Shown here: positions 23,501 to 34,960 of the stretch, in pieces | Layout: every line of letters starts with the position of its first letter | Position numbering within the stretch: position 1 is the first letter of the stretch | Source: Bos javanicus | Lineage: Eukaryota > Chordata > Mammalia > Artiodactyla > Bovidae | Length of the DNA stretch: 64,000 bases | Assembly (NCBI RefSeq): GCF_032452875.1 | Contig: NC_083869.1 | Span: 121,712,001 to 121,776,000 of the forward strand | Direction: 5' to 3' | Translations under genes and position numbers: made by a program | Notes under the pieces: model-generated | Told to the model about the DNA's origin: nothing | The model's input: the letters and a program-made list of their open reading frames with translations, nothing else | Database searches by the model: none

Positions 23501-26325
23501 GTGCTTCATTGAGAAGGCTGAGTTGTTTGGCATGCTTGAATTTTGATCTTGATCATTTTTCAGAAGTGATCAGAATTGTGTGATTAAGAACAGGTACATG
23601 TTAGTACAGTTAGTGCAGGTAGGCCTCTCGTGTGTATGGTGTAGCTGTTGTGCATTAGGATGTTCATCCTAGAGAAAGTATCAATTTAATTTCAAAGATC
23701 TTTTCCTCCTAGGATTGGCCTTTTGACGATGGAGCGCCACCCCCTAATCAGATAGTAGATGATTGGCTAAACCTACTAAAAACCAAATTTCGTGAAGAAC
23801 CAGGTTGCTGTGTTGCAGTGCATTGTGTTGCAGGATTGGGAAGGTAAGCTCTTCTCCTTTTGTCTGTGAATTCATTATCAAAACTTTTACTTTGGTAGAG
23901 ATGTGTATTTGTTACACTAAATACTAAATTGCCTGAAAGGAAATGAGAGTAAAAGCTGGTGTCATGATTTCTCAAAGTAACTTAGGTTTCATTGTTTGTC
24001 TGAGTCTGATACTATACTAGATTTAGTGGGTGATGGTTCTCAAGTTGTTTTGAAACTGTTTTAATGTAATTTTCTTATCTTTGAGCCAAAAATACAGCTT
24101 TAATTCAATATGTTAGTTTTTTCTTCCCATTTCCAGTAATCAAAGGTTTAGGTCTTTTAAATTGACAACAATGGTAAAATATCTTTAGATTTGAAGAATT
24201 TGTACATGGTTCATTTTGGTCTGAGATGAATAGGAAATTAATAGATAAAGAGCAGATGGTTGAACCTTAAACTCTTCTAAGGAAATGTATGGAGAATGAA
24301 AATTGACTTTGATTTTAAAAACTTTTCCCTTGAGCATTTCATGAAATGGTGTTGCAACACTCAACAACAGTAGATTGTCAATTTATGATCTGCACTTTGA
24401 CTCAAAACATTAATGAAGGCTGCTGTTGCCTCATGGTGGTGGTGACTCAGGCTGTTACCTCTGCTCAACCCTTTTGTTGTTTTCCTTTTTGCAGTTTAGT
24501 ACAGTTTCTTCTTCAGTGTCAAGAAGTTTCAGTTCTTTTCCTGACGTGGGGAAATTTTTTAAACTAATAGCTGTCTTAGTTAGGTAGCCAGTCCAAAGTT
24601 AGTGCTCTGTAATGGACTTTTTAAAAACATTGTTTCGTTTGTTATATTAAAAAAGAAAAAAAAAATACATATATGTGTTGATATAGAAAGCAAATCCTAA
24701 TTACCAGTTCTCTGACAGTCCCCTACCTCATACAAACGATTTTGTTGAGGAAATCTAGCACTGTTTTCGTATTTGGTGAAGAAATGATAATAAATTGATT
24801 TGTAATGAAAATTCTGAGACACTCAGGTTAATACATCTGGTCATTTACTATGATAATGCTTAAAGATCAGTGAATTTTTGGTGATATAAAATGATGGGAA
24901 ATTTAAGATACAACGTGATAATATTTTAAAGAGTAAAGATCTCTAAATAAAGGTTTAAATTTTTGTGCTTTTTACTAAAAATAGAAAATAACTTAGAATC
25001 TATAATTTAGATATTTTACTATGTAGGAAAATATCTGATATTTTAGTATATAGGAATAAGGAAAGCTCAGGCTTTAAATGGTTTTGATAATATGTAACCC
25101 TGGGTTTTAAAGAATCCTTTAATTCCAAAGACCTGTGGTTAACTTACAAGTGAGTGTTTCTCTGCAGGGCACCTGTGCTAGTTGCACTTGCTTTGATTGA
25201 ATGTGGAATGAAGTACGAGGATGCAGTTCAGTTTATAAGACAGTGAGTATGAAGTTTTATTTTCCGAAATACATAAAGCAAAATCATACAAGAGGGAGCA
25301 ATTATAAAAAGTATCCAATTATAGTACAGAGTAATTTGCTGTCTTTGGCTTAGAATGTTGTTTGAAGATACCAAAAATAGCAAGCGATAAAAAGACTCAC
25401 AGTAACACTCTGGCTCCCAGATTTAAATATTTTCTCATTTAGATGGCAAATTTGGACATTGTAGAATATGTCCAGTATATGACTTGAATATCTAGAAATC
25501 TTTAAAATGAATAGCTAGGTAATGGAGTTTCAGTGATCTAGTGCTTCTTTTAATAGATGCCCAAAATGCCTTACAGATGTAACTCTGTGACAAAGAGGAA
25601 AGGAAGAAACCAGAGGGAGTAATCACCTAGGACTCTAAAGTGACCTGTTCAGTCACAGAATCAGGATGGTAGCGCCCAAACAGAATCTTGACATCAGTCT
25701 GGAATAACAGGCTGTTTTGTTCTTTCTTTGGCAATTATTGTCTTGCCCTTTCTCTTTTTAGCCTTTTCTTACCAAAAAAATTAAAAAATGACACTTTGTG
25801 ACAAAGGGTATGAAATGTATGGTAGCACCTCTTGGAAGGTAACGTGTTTCAAGGAATGTCATCTGTGTCTGCTGCTTTATATAAATATTTGCTCATTTAT
25901 CCTAAATACTTGCTGCCAATTCTAATATGAAGAATATATTAATTGGGAAGAATATAGTCAGATGTCTTTGGATAAACCATTCTGATACTTATTAACAATT
26001 AATAGACTCTAATGAGAGCAAAGAAAATTTGTCTATTTTTCATTTAGGAAGGCACAGAAATTTCATTGTTCATTTCAGCCCTTTCTCATAGGAAGTGATG
26101 TATGGGAAATATGCTGGTTTTCAGCTGTGTAGAGTTAGAAAGGCCATAGGCCATAAATATGCATGTCAGGCAGCTCTTTTTTTACATGATAAAGTTTGCC
26201 ATTCTTGTATTTTCAGAAAAAGAAGGGGAGCATTCAATTCCAAACAGCTGCTTTACCTGGAGAAATACCGACCTAAGATGCGATTACGCTTCAGAGATAC
26301 CAATGGGCATTGCTGTGTTCAGTAA
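17465..26325 (+). CDS. PTP4A2: Protein tyrosine phosphatase type IVA 2 (PRL-2), joined from five exons
   Basis: Join 17465-17560, 19755-19847, 23713-23843, 25168-25242, 26217-26325: 504 nt, 167 residues. It is a small prenylated dual-specificity-type phosphatase at the plasma membrane and early endosomes. PRLs bind CNNM magnesium transporters and promote growth. Seen in the product: Cys46 (redox partner), general-acid loop WPFDD with Asp69, P-loop HCVAGLGR with Cys101 and Arg107, Ala108 after the P-loop Arg (a PRL hallmark, Ser/Thr in most PTPs), polybasic stretch near residues 144-158, and C-terminal CAAX box CCVQ with Cys164 as the farnesyl site. Length and residues match PTP4A2. PTP4A1 is excluded by the missing MAR extension and by the CAAX sequence. 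Intron phases are 0, 0, 2, 2. All splice sites are GT-AG and no key residue is missing. Confidence 0.97.
17848..18110 (-). repeat. MIR SINE, well preserved
   Basis: Reads 'acatttattgaatacttagtatgtacccagcactacaataagc', 'ctccttacaataactctgtgagg', 'tagatgaagaaactgaggttcagag': the standard antisense MIR words. Confidence 0.8.
18905..19018 (-). mobile_element. CHR-2 type SINE
   Basis: Antisense: TTTTTTGGCCACACTGTGCA, CTGACCAGGGATCAAACCTG, ACTGGACCACCAGGGAAGG. Confidence 0.8.
19130..19640 (+). mobile_element. Old L1-like interspersed repeat (family not certain)
   Basis: Words such as 'ggattacactgtgtatttaa', 'ctaaatctttgtgtatatcttt', 'ataagtagaatttctaggccaaag' and 'aaattgccctgtac' resemble old L1 3' regions. 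Strongly diverged. Confidence 0.45.
19755..19847 (+). other. PTP4A2: PTP4A2 coding exon 3 (residues 33-63)
   Basis: Acceptor CCTTTAAAG, donor GTGAGT at 19848. Encodes [10 protein letters not shown] to IHVL, including Cys46. 93 nt, phase 0 at both ends. Confidence 0.97.
21480..21501. repeat. Short near-perfect palindrome beside the BovB insertion
   Basis: ACTGATGGTT (21480-21489) and AACCATCAGT (21492-21501) with a 2-base loop TC, six bases before the BovB 3' end. Confidence 0.7.
21507..22427 (-). mobile_element. BovB LINE, 5'-truncated, antisense in intron 3
   Basis: Starts with the CAGTTCAGTTCAGTCGCTCA terminus of BovB and runs back into the reverse transcriptase. On the minus strand the region 22197-22394 encodes [18 protein letters not shown] and an intact YADD catalytic box. 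No complete ORF remains. Confidence 0.93.
23713..23843 (+). other. PTP4A2: PTP4A2 coding exon 4 (residues 64-106 and part of 107)
   Basis: Acceptor CTCCTAG, donor GTAAGC at 23844. Encodes DWPFDD and the catalytic HCVAGLG. The P-loop Arg107 codon is split AG|G across intron 4. 131 nt. Confidence 0.97.
23844..25167 (+). other. PTP4A2: PTP4A2 intron 4
   Basis: AT-rich, no repeat or gene that I can name. Acceptor TTTCTCTGCAG. Confidence 0.93.
25168..25242 (+). other. PTP4A2: PTP4A2 coding exon 5 (rest of 107 to part of 132)
   Basis: 75 nt encoding [20 protein letters not shown] to FIR; donor GTGAGT at 25243 after CA, so the Gln132 codon is split CA|A. Confidence 0.96.
25243..26216 (+). other. 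PTP4A2: PTP4A2 intron 5
   Basis: Donor GTGAGT, acceptor GTATTTTCAG. A possible faint MIR-like piece lies near 25555-25690; otherwise nothing recognised. Confidence 0.92.
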
Positions 26326-26498
26326 AAAGAAGTGTATACGAAGGCTGACTTGATTGTAGCATTTAGAGGGAACTCTTGGTACCTGGAAATGTGAATCTGG
26401 AATCTTAACTGTGTCATCAAAGTAGTGATGGATTCAGTACTCCTCAACCACTCTCCTAATGATTGGAAAAAAACAAACACAAATCCCTCTATAACGTG

Positions 26499-26504
26499 AA
26501 TAAA
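26499..26504 (+). terminator. PTP4A2: Proximal poly-A signal AATAAA
   Basis: GTGAATAAAATGTTTAAG, 174 bases after the stop codon. Use would give a short 3' UTR isoform. Confidence 0.5.
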
Positions 26505-28037
26505 ATGTTTAAGAAAAGAAAAAGAGAAAGAAAATAGGGATTAATTTAGTGAAGGATGATTTTGCTTCTAGTGTTGGAGTTTGAATTTCTGCCAGGATTG
26601 AATTTATTTCAAAATCTCCTGTCTTTTTTAACTTTCTCAAAATAGGTCTCTAAGGAAAACCAGCAGAACATGAGCCTCTACAGAACCATCTGTTTGGGGA
26701 GCACACTCTTCCATTATGCTTGGCACATAGATATCCCTGTTGTGGGATTTCTTTCTTTCTTGGGGGAGGGGGGTGGGGGGAGATTGGTATGTTTTTCCCT
26801 TCTTCTCACTTTCTCCTATCCCTGTTTTTTTTCCCCTGATACAAGTTGTAGGTGGAATAGGAGAAGCCCATGTTGCTATAGATGTGTGTGCAGTCTGGCA
26901 GCCTTAAGCCCACCTGGGCACTTTTAGGAAAAAAACAAACAAAAAACACCAAAAAAAAAAAAAAAGAGGCAGTGACATATATATTGTATGATCCAGGTGG
27001 TTCTTAGTCTTTACTGATGATGGGGTATTCATGTTAGTTTCTTTTCTTGAAAACCCTATTCAGCATTAGGCAAAGTAGCCAGGAATTTTTTGTTTTGATA
27101 AATTTGTAGGGAAATGGCATTTTAAGAGGAGTCTCTCAGAGAGCTTAGCTGAGAGTCGAATTCATCTCTTTTCCAACCAATGAAGCTAAGTGGATGTCCC
27201 AGAGATGTTTGTTTCAGAAGGGGAGTACTCCAGGCCATCACTAAAGATGTGTCCAGGCAGAGCCTTAGTACACTTTCTACACCTTGTAGAACTGTGGGCT
27301 GTAGCATTACTCTGATTTTCTGTCTGATGATGTCAGAGAATGCTGGTAGTGTAAAGTTTTTTATTTTAGGACTTATTTGTACTCTGAATTTTCAGGAACA
27401 GTCAAAGGAGTAGCAGCAAAGACACAATATTTTAGACCTGAGAAATGCCTGAAATGGGTATTTTCCAAACTGCTCCCTATATGTACAGTTCAGTTTAACC
27501 ACTGATTGCCTTGTTATTTTCTTACTAGGTTCTTTATGAGACTTAAAAAAAAATTTTTTTTTTGCTGGTTCAAAACCAACAATGCCTAGTGAGTATGTGT
27601 CCACAGGCCATAACAGGGTTAGAAGAGAGACATAGAGCAGCAAAGGGACTGTGGCTAGTGCAGTGGTGTAGTGTCATTTCTGCAGATTCTTTGCTGGGTT
27701 TAATGTACTGATCTAGAAAAGCTGTTTTTCTGCTCCTTTGCTGTTGTGACCAGGCTGCATTGACAGAGCAAGTTGGAAGATACCATCAGGGGCTCTTGCA
27801 CTCTCCATTTGAATATTGCATAATTAATAGTGCTCTGCTTCTAAGGATTTGAATGGAGTCTTAGGGTCATCTTGTCCTGTTGGAATTTGCTATGCAGAGC
27901 CTTAAACTTCCCATTTTGTTAGGATCAGCTAGGCCAGTAGGAATGGACCAGGACCTTGTCTCACACTGATGATACCTCAGATGTTGGCTGGCTATGTGAA
28001 CTGCCTATTTCCTGTGCCGAGCTGTTTTTGATTTTTA

Positions 28038-28043
28038 AATAAA
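28038..28043 (+). terminator. PTP4A2: Internal poly-A signal AATAAA
   Basis: TTTTTAAATAAATGAAAATC in the 3' UTR; canonical hexamer, use uncertain. Confidence 0.35.
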
Positions 28044-28306
28044 TGAAAATCTGTAGATTCTCTCCTCCCCTGTCCCAGAAAACAAAGCAAAATAATGCTT
28101 TTTGAAATTGTCTCTAGGATTTTAAAGTGAAAAAATGATGGTACTATCCAAAGTTCTTTATTTCAGAATCTGACAGTGGATTCCTTTAACATAGGCTCAA
28201 GATCAAAACAGCATACCCTCTAAGCTCAGACAGACTGTTGACTCCAAGGGTTTTGATCAATACCATAACAAACCTTTTTCCTTTGACATACTCTGGGTTT
28301 TGTTGT

Positions 28307-28388
28307 TTGGAGGGAGAGAAGAAGGGAGGGGGAGAGAAAGGGGGAAGAGAGAGAGAGAGAGTGTGTGTGTGAGTGAGCGATCGAGTGT
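28307..28388 (+). repeat. Purine-rich (GGAGA)n / (GA)n(GT)n simple repeat in the 3' UTR
   Basis: A GGAGGGAGAGAAGAAGGGAG type run, then (GA)8, (GT)5 and GAGTGAGCGA. Likely polymorphic in length. Confidence 0.85.
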
Positions 28389-28683
28389 GCAGTACCCACC
28401 AGTAACAGTGCCTGCCTGAGTTAGGAAAGTGACATTCCTGGTTCTGTATGAGGAGAAGGGTATGTACAATAACATGCAACATCAGCCCTCATATTGTTGT
28501 AAATTACAGAATAATGTTAATTGTTCTCAAAACTGGATTTTCTTCAAAATTAAAAAATTTTTTTCTTTCGGATTTAATGAAGTACTGCTAGCTGAAGCCA
28601 GTTTGACATGGTGAGAGAGATGTCAGACTGATGAAAGGTGTGCAGCCTGATTTAAAACCAAACCCTGAGCCCTTTTAAAGAAC

Positions 28684-28689
28684 AATAAA
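28684..28689 (+). terminator. PTP4A2: Distal poly-A signal of PTP4A2
   Basis: AAGAACAATAAAACATATTT, followed by a G/T-rich downstream element (TTTGTCTGTGCATTTGTTC, from 28707). The distance from the stop fits the long PTP4A2 mRNA. Confidence 0.7.
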
Positions 28690-28705
28690 ACATATTTTAC
28701 ATGCT

Positions 28706-29739
28706 CTTTGTCTGTGCATTTGTTCTCTGTCTTCAGGTTGAATTTCATTTATGTCTGCTTAGAAATCTTGGTATTATCAAGGCTTCTTTTGGGTCCTGCT
28801 TATAATTACTATAAGGAGGTGAAATAATCAGATGTTGGCAAGTTTGAAGATTTCATGCCTCCTGGGTGTTCAGTAAGGGCAGACTTAACAGTAGTTGGGA
28901 TACATGAGGTTCACTTTCTGGTTCAGTTCTTGGAGGTAGCACTGTAGGAATTCAGCATCTCTTCTCATCTCAAAGGATTTGTTTATTCCATAGAGTTTTG
29001 ATGAAGCACTGAAACTTTTTACTGGAAAGCTTCAAGAACAGTGAGAAAGGAGGAACTTAATGTATCATTCGATTTGGGGGTGGGAAATCTCCCTTAAACT
29101 ATGGGTGGACATCTCTCCATCCATCTGGATAACAAATTCATGGGTGAGGTACTGAGAATGAAAAAATAAGACACTGATCCCACTTTGGAGGACCTCTGTC
29201 CAGTAAAGGAGCCAGATATGTAGACAGTGGTTACAGAGCTATGTGACTTAACAGTTCACTGATCCTTCACTTCATGTCTTTCATTATGCAGCTTAGACTC
29301 TGTGGTCCAGTGTTAGAATCACTTAGCTACATAGTCAATTGCCTTGCCCCATCTCTTGCTTCATTATACTTGCCTGGCTGAACTCCCATTTTTGGTTAAG
29401 ATCAATATGGCACCTCTGCAAGTTTAGTCAGCTGAACCTGCTGGCACAGTTTCTGTGTTTTAAAGTCACAATCTCAAGTAGACCTTAGTATCATCTGATG
29501 ATCCTATTTGCATTTCACTGTCCCATTTACTCTCTTGGTACTCTTGAAACTAAAATTTTTCTAGCTCTCACTCTCAACCTATGACTTTTTTTTTTAACTT
29601 AGAAAATAGAAACAAATTCCACAGGCTCCTACCGTCACATCCTTGTCGGGAGTACTTTTGAGTAGTTTCTTAATAGTAGAGCCTTGAAGGGATTATACAA
29701 ATAGCATGTTAAAGTGCTGTGACTATAGCACCTGTAGAA
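28706..29739. other. Intergenic, nothing recognised
   Basis: No gene, splice-supported frame or repeat I can name. A short T run lies near 29587. Confidence 0.6.
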
Positions 29740-30328
29740 AGAGTGATAATTTACTAGTAAGTATTTGAGCACCTGCCACATACTTATACTATTCTAAGCA
29801 CTTAAGATATGGTGGCAAATAAATGCCCTTACAGGGTTTAAATTCTAGTGAAGATAGAGAATAAATACAAAGATAAGTAATACACTTTCAGATAGTGGTT
29901 AGTAACTATGAAGATACGAAGAAAGTAAAAGGGGTTATTGATGGGGTTATGTATGGAGTTAGATGGAAGGGTCAGGGAAGGTCTCTGATGAAGGTAAGGG
30001 AGCCTACTATGTGCAAATGCTGTGTGAAGGCAATGGAAGTACTTTCCAAGCAGTGTAACAGCATGTTTCAACTTGAAACACAAGTTGTATGTTCAGGAGG
30101 TAGCAATGGGTGGTATGGCTGAAGTCCAGCAAGGAGTAATGGTGAAATTTAGGCAGAGACCAAATTGTGTGGATTTGAGGAGGCTGGAAAGATTGGGGTC
30201 ATATTGTAGAGGGTATTGCATATTACAGCAAGAAATTTGAAAGTCTATTTTTTACTCAGGAGGAAACATCAGATTCACCTATGTGGTTTATTAAAAATGT
30301 CCATGTTCAGGCATCACTAAGGTCATTC

Positions 30329-30823
30329 AGAGACATTACTTTGCCAACAAAGGTCTGTCTAGTCAAGGCTATGGTTTTTCCAGTGGTCTCACAGTGGTTT
30401 CCTCACATGTATGGATGTGAGAGTTGGACTATAAAGAAAGGTGAGCACCAAAGAATTGATGCTTTTGAACTGTGGTGTTGGAGAAGACACTTGAGAGTCC
30501 CTTGGCCTGCAAGGAGATCCAACCAGTCCGTTTTAAAGGAGATCAGCCTTGGGTGTTCTTTGGAAGGAATGACGCTAAAGCTGAAACTCCAGTACTTTGG
30601 CCACCTCATGCGAAGAGTTGACCCATTGGAAAAGACTGATGCTGGGAGGGATTGGGGGCAGGAGGAAAAGGGGATGACAGAGGATGAGATGGCTGGATGG
30701 CATCACTGACTTGATGGACATGAGTTTGAGTGAACTCTGGGAGTTGGTGATGGACAGGGAGGCCTGGCATGCTGCAATTCATGGGGTCGCAAAGAGATAC
30801 GACTGAGCAACTGAACTGAACTG
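30329..30823 (+). mobile_element. BovB LINE 3' fragment with target-site duplication
   Basis: Starts AGAGACATTACTTTGCCAAC and ends in ACTGAACTGAACTG. Flanked by AAGGTCATTC at 30319-30328 and 30824-30833. A short open frame (30281-30709) only covers the C-terminal tail of the BovB protein. Confidence 0.93.
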
Positions 30824-30951
30824 AAGGTCATTCTGAATCAGTCTTGAGTTGGTAATATCTTTGGGTAATGAGGAGCCTTTGAAGGTTGGTAAACATAGCA
30901 ATTACATAGATCTGTGCTCAAAAAGCTTATTCAAGAAGTCTTTATATTAGG

Positions 30952-31283
30952 GTTTCCCTAGTAGCTCAGAGGTAAAGAATCCACCTGCCAATGATGGAAA
31001 CAAGGGTTTGATCCCTAGTCTGGGAAGATCCCACGAACTGTGGAGCAACTAAGCTTGTGTGCCAAAACTCTTGAGCCTATGCTCTGGAGCCAAAGAGCAA
31101 CTACTGAGCCCATGTGCCACAACTGAAGCCTGTGCACCCTAGATCCCATGCTCCGCAATGAGAAGGCACCAAAATGAGAAGCCTGTGCACAGCATCTAGA
31201 CACTAAACCCCACTCACTGCAACTAGAGAAACACCCACACAGCATCAAAGACCCAGCACAGCCATAAAATTATATTAAAAAGT
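30952..31283 (+). mobile_element. CHR-1 type SINE
   Basis: GGTTTCCCTAGTAGCTCAGA tRNA-like start, GTTTGATCCCTAGTCTGGGAAGATCC, then the long 'gtggagcaactaag...tactgagccc' body and an A-rich end. Confidence 0.8.
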
Positions 31284-31409
31284 CCTTAAAGTAGAGGCCA
31301 TACCTCTTATGAAACTCAGTTGCTGCAATACTATGCGTGCAATAAATAACAGCTGAATGAATGGCAATGTTTTGGAGAGAGTAGAAGCTGAGAGACCATT
31401 TATGGGTGG

Positions 31410-32486
31410 TAGGCTTTCTGCTTCATTGACTACTAAAGCCTTTGACTGGATCACAACAAACCCGAAAATTCTTAAGAGGTGGGAATATCAGGCCACCTTA
31501 CCTGCCTGCTGAGAAACCTGTGTGTAGGTCAAGAAGCAACAGTTAGAACCGGACATGGAACAATGGACTGGTTCAAAATTGGAAAAGGAGTATGGCAAGG
31601 CTGTACGTTGTCACCCTACTTATTTAACTTACATGCAGAGTACATCATGAGAAATGCTGGGCTGGATGAAACACAAGCTGGAATCAAGATTGCCAGGAGA
31701 AATGCCAATAACCTCAGATACACAGATGACACCACCCTTATGGCAGAAAGCGAAGAGGAACTAAAGAGCCTCTTGAAAGTGAGAGAGGAGAGTGGAAAAG
31801 CCGGCTTAAAACTCAACATTCAGAAAGATAAGATCATGGCATCCAGCCCCATCACTTCATGGCAAATAGATGGGGAAACGATGGAAATAGTGACAGACTA
31901 TTTTCTTAGTCTCTGAGATCACTGCAGATGGTGACTTCAGGCATGAAATTAAAAGATGCTCCTTGGAAGAAAAGCTATGATAAACCTAGACAGCATATTA
32001 AAAAGCAGAGATATTACTTTGCTGACAAAAGTCCATCTAGTCAAAGCTATGCTTTTCCCAGTAGTTGTGTATGGATGTGAGAGTTGGACCGTAAAGAAAG
32101 CTGAGCACTGAAGAATTGATGCTTTTGAATTGTGTTGGGGGAGACTCTTGAGAGTCCCTTGGACTGCAAGGAGATCCAACCAGTCCATCCTAAAGGAAGT
32201 CAATCCTAAAAGTTGATTGGAATGACTGGTGTTGAAACTAAGGCTCCAATACTTTGGCTACCTGATGCAAAGAGCTGACTCGTTGGAAGGAACCCTGATC
32301 CTGGGAAAGATTGAAGGCAGGAGGAGAAGGGGATGACAGAGGACGAGATTGTTGGATGGTATTACTGACTGAATGGAGATGAGTTTGCGCAAACTCCAGG
32401 AAATGGTGAATGACAAGGGAATCCTGACATGCTGCAATCTATGGGGTCGCAAAGAGTAGGACACGACAGTGACTGAACAACAACAA
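31410..32486 (+). mobile_element. BovB LINE, RT and 3' region
   Basis: An open stretch at 31479-31916 encodes part of the reverse transcriptase with the catalytic box as YTDD instead of YADD. Later frames are broken. Ends GTGACTGAACAACAACAAGG. Confidence 0.92.
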
Positions 32487-32530
32487 GGTTGATGATGGCT
32501 TATAGTAGTCCAGGAGATGTGTTTTTAGTG

Positions 32531-34224
32531 TTGGGGCCTCTGTCTCCTCTGCTGCTTTGGGCTTGAGGCAGTCAGGAAGACAGAAACAAGAGGATGACAC
32601 TAGCCAGTATCTGCTGAGTATAACTGGCTTCAGAATTTCATAAGCATTATCATTTAACCTTCTTAGGCTTCCACTCTTGCTAACTGCTTGATTGTACTGC
32701 TATAGTAGAATGAGATGTTTATGATCGCATTGCTCTGGGTTTTCTTACTCAGTGAATCCCTATTAATTGAGCTGCATCTTTATATTAAGTGTGGGGAGTG
32801 AGGCAGAGAGGAGTGCAAGTGTCTGTGTGAACAGCAGTTCTCTCTAGTCAGTGGATTTAACTTGTGCAAATTGTGTGTAATGGGCCCTACCAGCAACAAA
32901 CCAGGACATTTGAGCAGAGTGGTTTATAATTTATAATTGGCTTTCTATTACTGTTGGCTGATACTCCTGCACAGAGAGTATTACTCCAGGATTGGTATTT
33001 GATTTAAGAAATTTTCAAATTGATTTTATCTTCAGTGCATTAATGCGTGGCCTAAATTCTTGCAGAAGCATTAGATAACCAGCCTGGACATGCTTTAGCA
33101 ATCTTAACTGGATCTGAGCTGGCCATGCTACAGCTTTTATTCAGCATAGATAAATCACTTTTCTGAAAATACTTCTCTACCTAAGCCCTGTGACATTTTT
33201 TTTTTTAGGACACTGCAAGTTTAGGCCCCTTGAAATTGGAATATATTACCCAAATCATGCTAAGACACACAAACAGAAATTTGTTAACACAAGTAGATTT
33301 AATCTCTATCTTCCTGTTGGAACAGAATACATAAATATACAAGGAATGATGTGGAAATCAGCCCAATTTTCAAGGGTGTGCAATTGCAATGCCTTTTGAA
33401 ATCCGGAAATATGAAATGTGATTCCAGTAATGAAAATGCTATAAATGTAACCGAGTACATGAAAACCTGGAGGATGTTCCGCGATTTCATGAGGATCAGC
33501 ATAGGTAAATGTTTTTAGTGAAACATTTTTTTTTCACCTGTGAAGTGCAGAATAGATCACAGCTGCACAAAAATACCAATTAATCATCTTCTAATGCTTT
33601 TATGTAAATGATTATATTTGACTTTCGCTTAGAGTTGCCATTAACACCTGGAACCCTAAGATTGATAACAGGTAAAATTTTAATGAATACATAAATTAGA
33701 GATTTGAATCATGTTTAGATTAATTTATAACACCTTTATTCATCACAAGTCCTCTTGAAATCTAAAAATCAAAAGATGAGACAGAAAATAGAGAAGAAGA
33801 GATAGCCTTTGAGCTTATCAATTTTTTAGAGGTGGGAAAGGATGACTAGAAAATGCTAAACCCTCACGTGTTTTTTCTGCCTTTTGCAATAATTTGCCCA
33901 GATGCTAGGCCTGTGTGTCCTGTGGAGGACTTATTTTCTCATGCCCTGAGACAACACTGATCTTTTTTTCTTTCCTTTTTTTTTTAATGAAGATTTTTCT
34001 TCTTATGCACACTCCTTGCTTTAGAAAAAAAAATTTTTAGTCAAAATCGGCTTACTGTAGAAACTTTGGGAAATACAGAGGATGTGGAATTAAAAAAAAA
34101 ATCCTAATTGTCCTGCCATCCAGGGACAACCTTTATTATGGGTATTTCTTTCATTTTACCTCCTTACCTCCATGTATTAATATGTGTATTTATGTAATTA
34201 TGTGTCTTCCATTTTTAGTTATAT
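32531..34224. other. Intergenic, nothing recognised
   Basis: AT-rich, with T/A runs at 33198 and 33963-33987. No gene or repeat I can support. Confidence 0.55.
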
Positions 34225-34400
34225 AGCCAAAGTAGTATTTACAATTTATTGAAAGTTTACCGTCTGCCCGGCACTGCACTCAGTGTTTGAAATGTGTTAT
34301 GTTTTGAATGGTAGATCACTTTACTTTCATTCTACAGAGGAGGACATGGAATCTCAGAAAGGGTCCCTACCTTGCCCAGTATCACACTTGAAATGTCTCA
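34225..34400 (-). repeat. MIR SINE fragment
   Basis: 'acaatttattgaaagtttaccgtctgcccggcactgcactc', then 'ctacagaggaggacatggaatctcagaaag'. Confidence 0.6.
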
Positions 34401-34869
34401 CTCGGAAACCCTGATCATATCTCTGTGGTACACTCCCCTTGCTTTCAATAAGTGAAGCTATTATTAACTGAAACCAAGTTGCCCCCTGAGGACAACTGTT
34501 TTCTCTGCAACCTCAAAAAACAGAAGTTACTCATTCTCCCATGACCTGTGTACTACAAAGGTCACAGGGAGATGAGGGGTCGGCCACATCTAGATTATTG
34601 TTCTGCCCTTGGGCAATACCAGTTGAGACAGTCAACCACTGCCGCTCATTGCTGCTCTCCTCTGTCGCCCTCCCCATCACTCAGAGCAAGGAATTCCTTG
34701 GGCCTTGAAAGCCCACCCCTCATCATTCTCTCATCCTTGGCTGACTGAGTGCCTCTTCCAGCCCCTCAGCATCAGAGGCCTTTACTACCTTAAATCCATA
34801 CCTCATTTCCTTGGTAATGAGACCACTCTGCTTCTGATGTAGTGAGGAGGTTGAACAATATCTGGGCAA

Positions 34870-34960
34870 AAACAATTGTATGTATATGTGTATGTGTGTA
34901 TATGTACCCACATATATATCTATGTATACACATGCACATATATGTTTACTGTACATTTTA
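34870..34960 (+). repeat. (TG/TA)n microsatellite
   Basis: TATGTATATGTGTATGTGTG and similar alternation. It recurs on the other side of the SINE at 35121-35160. Confidence 0.8.

Larger units (their letters stand above)
19848..23712 (+). other. PTP4A2: PTP4A2 intron 3
   Basis: GTGAGT donor and CTCCTAG acceptor. It carries one antisense BovB copy (21507-22427). The rest is AT-rich, with a T-run/A-run here and there and no gene or named repeat that I can support. Confidence 0.95.
26217..28705 (+). other. PTP4A2: PTP4A2 terminal exon 6 (coding to 26325, then 3' UTR)
   Basis: The coding part finishes the Gln codon and encodes [10 protein letters not shown] to the CCVQ end; stop TAA at 26323-26325. 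The 3' UTR of about 2.4 kb is AT-rich and free of ruminant repeats, which fits a constrained transcript region. The end is inferred from the AATAAA at 28684. Confidence 0.85.
29740..32530 (-). mobile_element. Old L2-type LINE, split by three younger insertions
   Basis: Pieces 29740-30328, 30834-30950 and 32487-32530 read in order as one diverged antisense element: 'gagcacctgccacatac', 'ggtcagggaaggtctctgatgaagg', 'aggagcctttgaaggttgg', 'gatgatggcttatagtagtccagg'. Two BovB copies and a CHR-1 SINE separate the pieces. The L2 name is tentative. Confidence 0.5.

Noticed and set aside
17465..26325. Assignment as PTP4A1 rather than PTP4A2
   Set aside because: The protein starts directly at [10 protein letters not shown], has [11 protein letters not shown] and ends CCVQ with 167 residues; PTP4A1 has an N-terminal extension and a different tail.
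31479..31916. BovB reverse-transcriptase ORF as a host gene or active element
   Set aside because: 5'-truncated, altered YTDD box, frames broken downstream; an ordinary dead LINE fragment.
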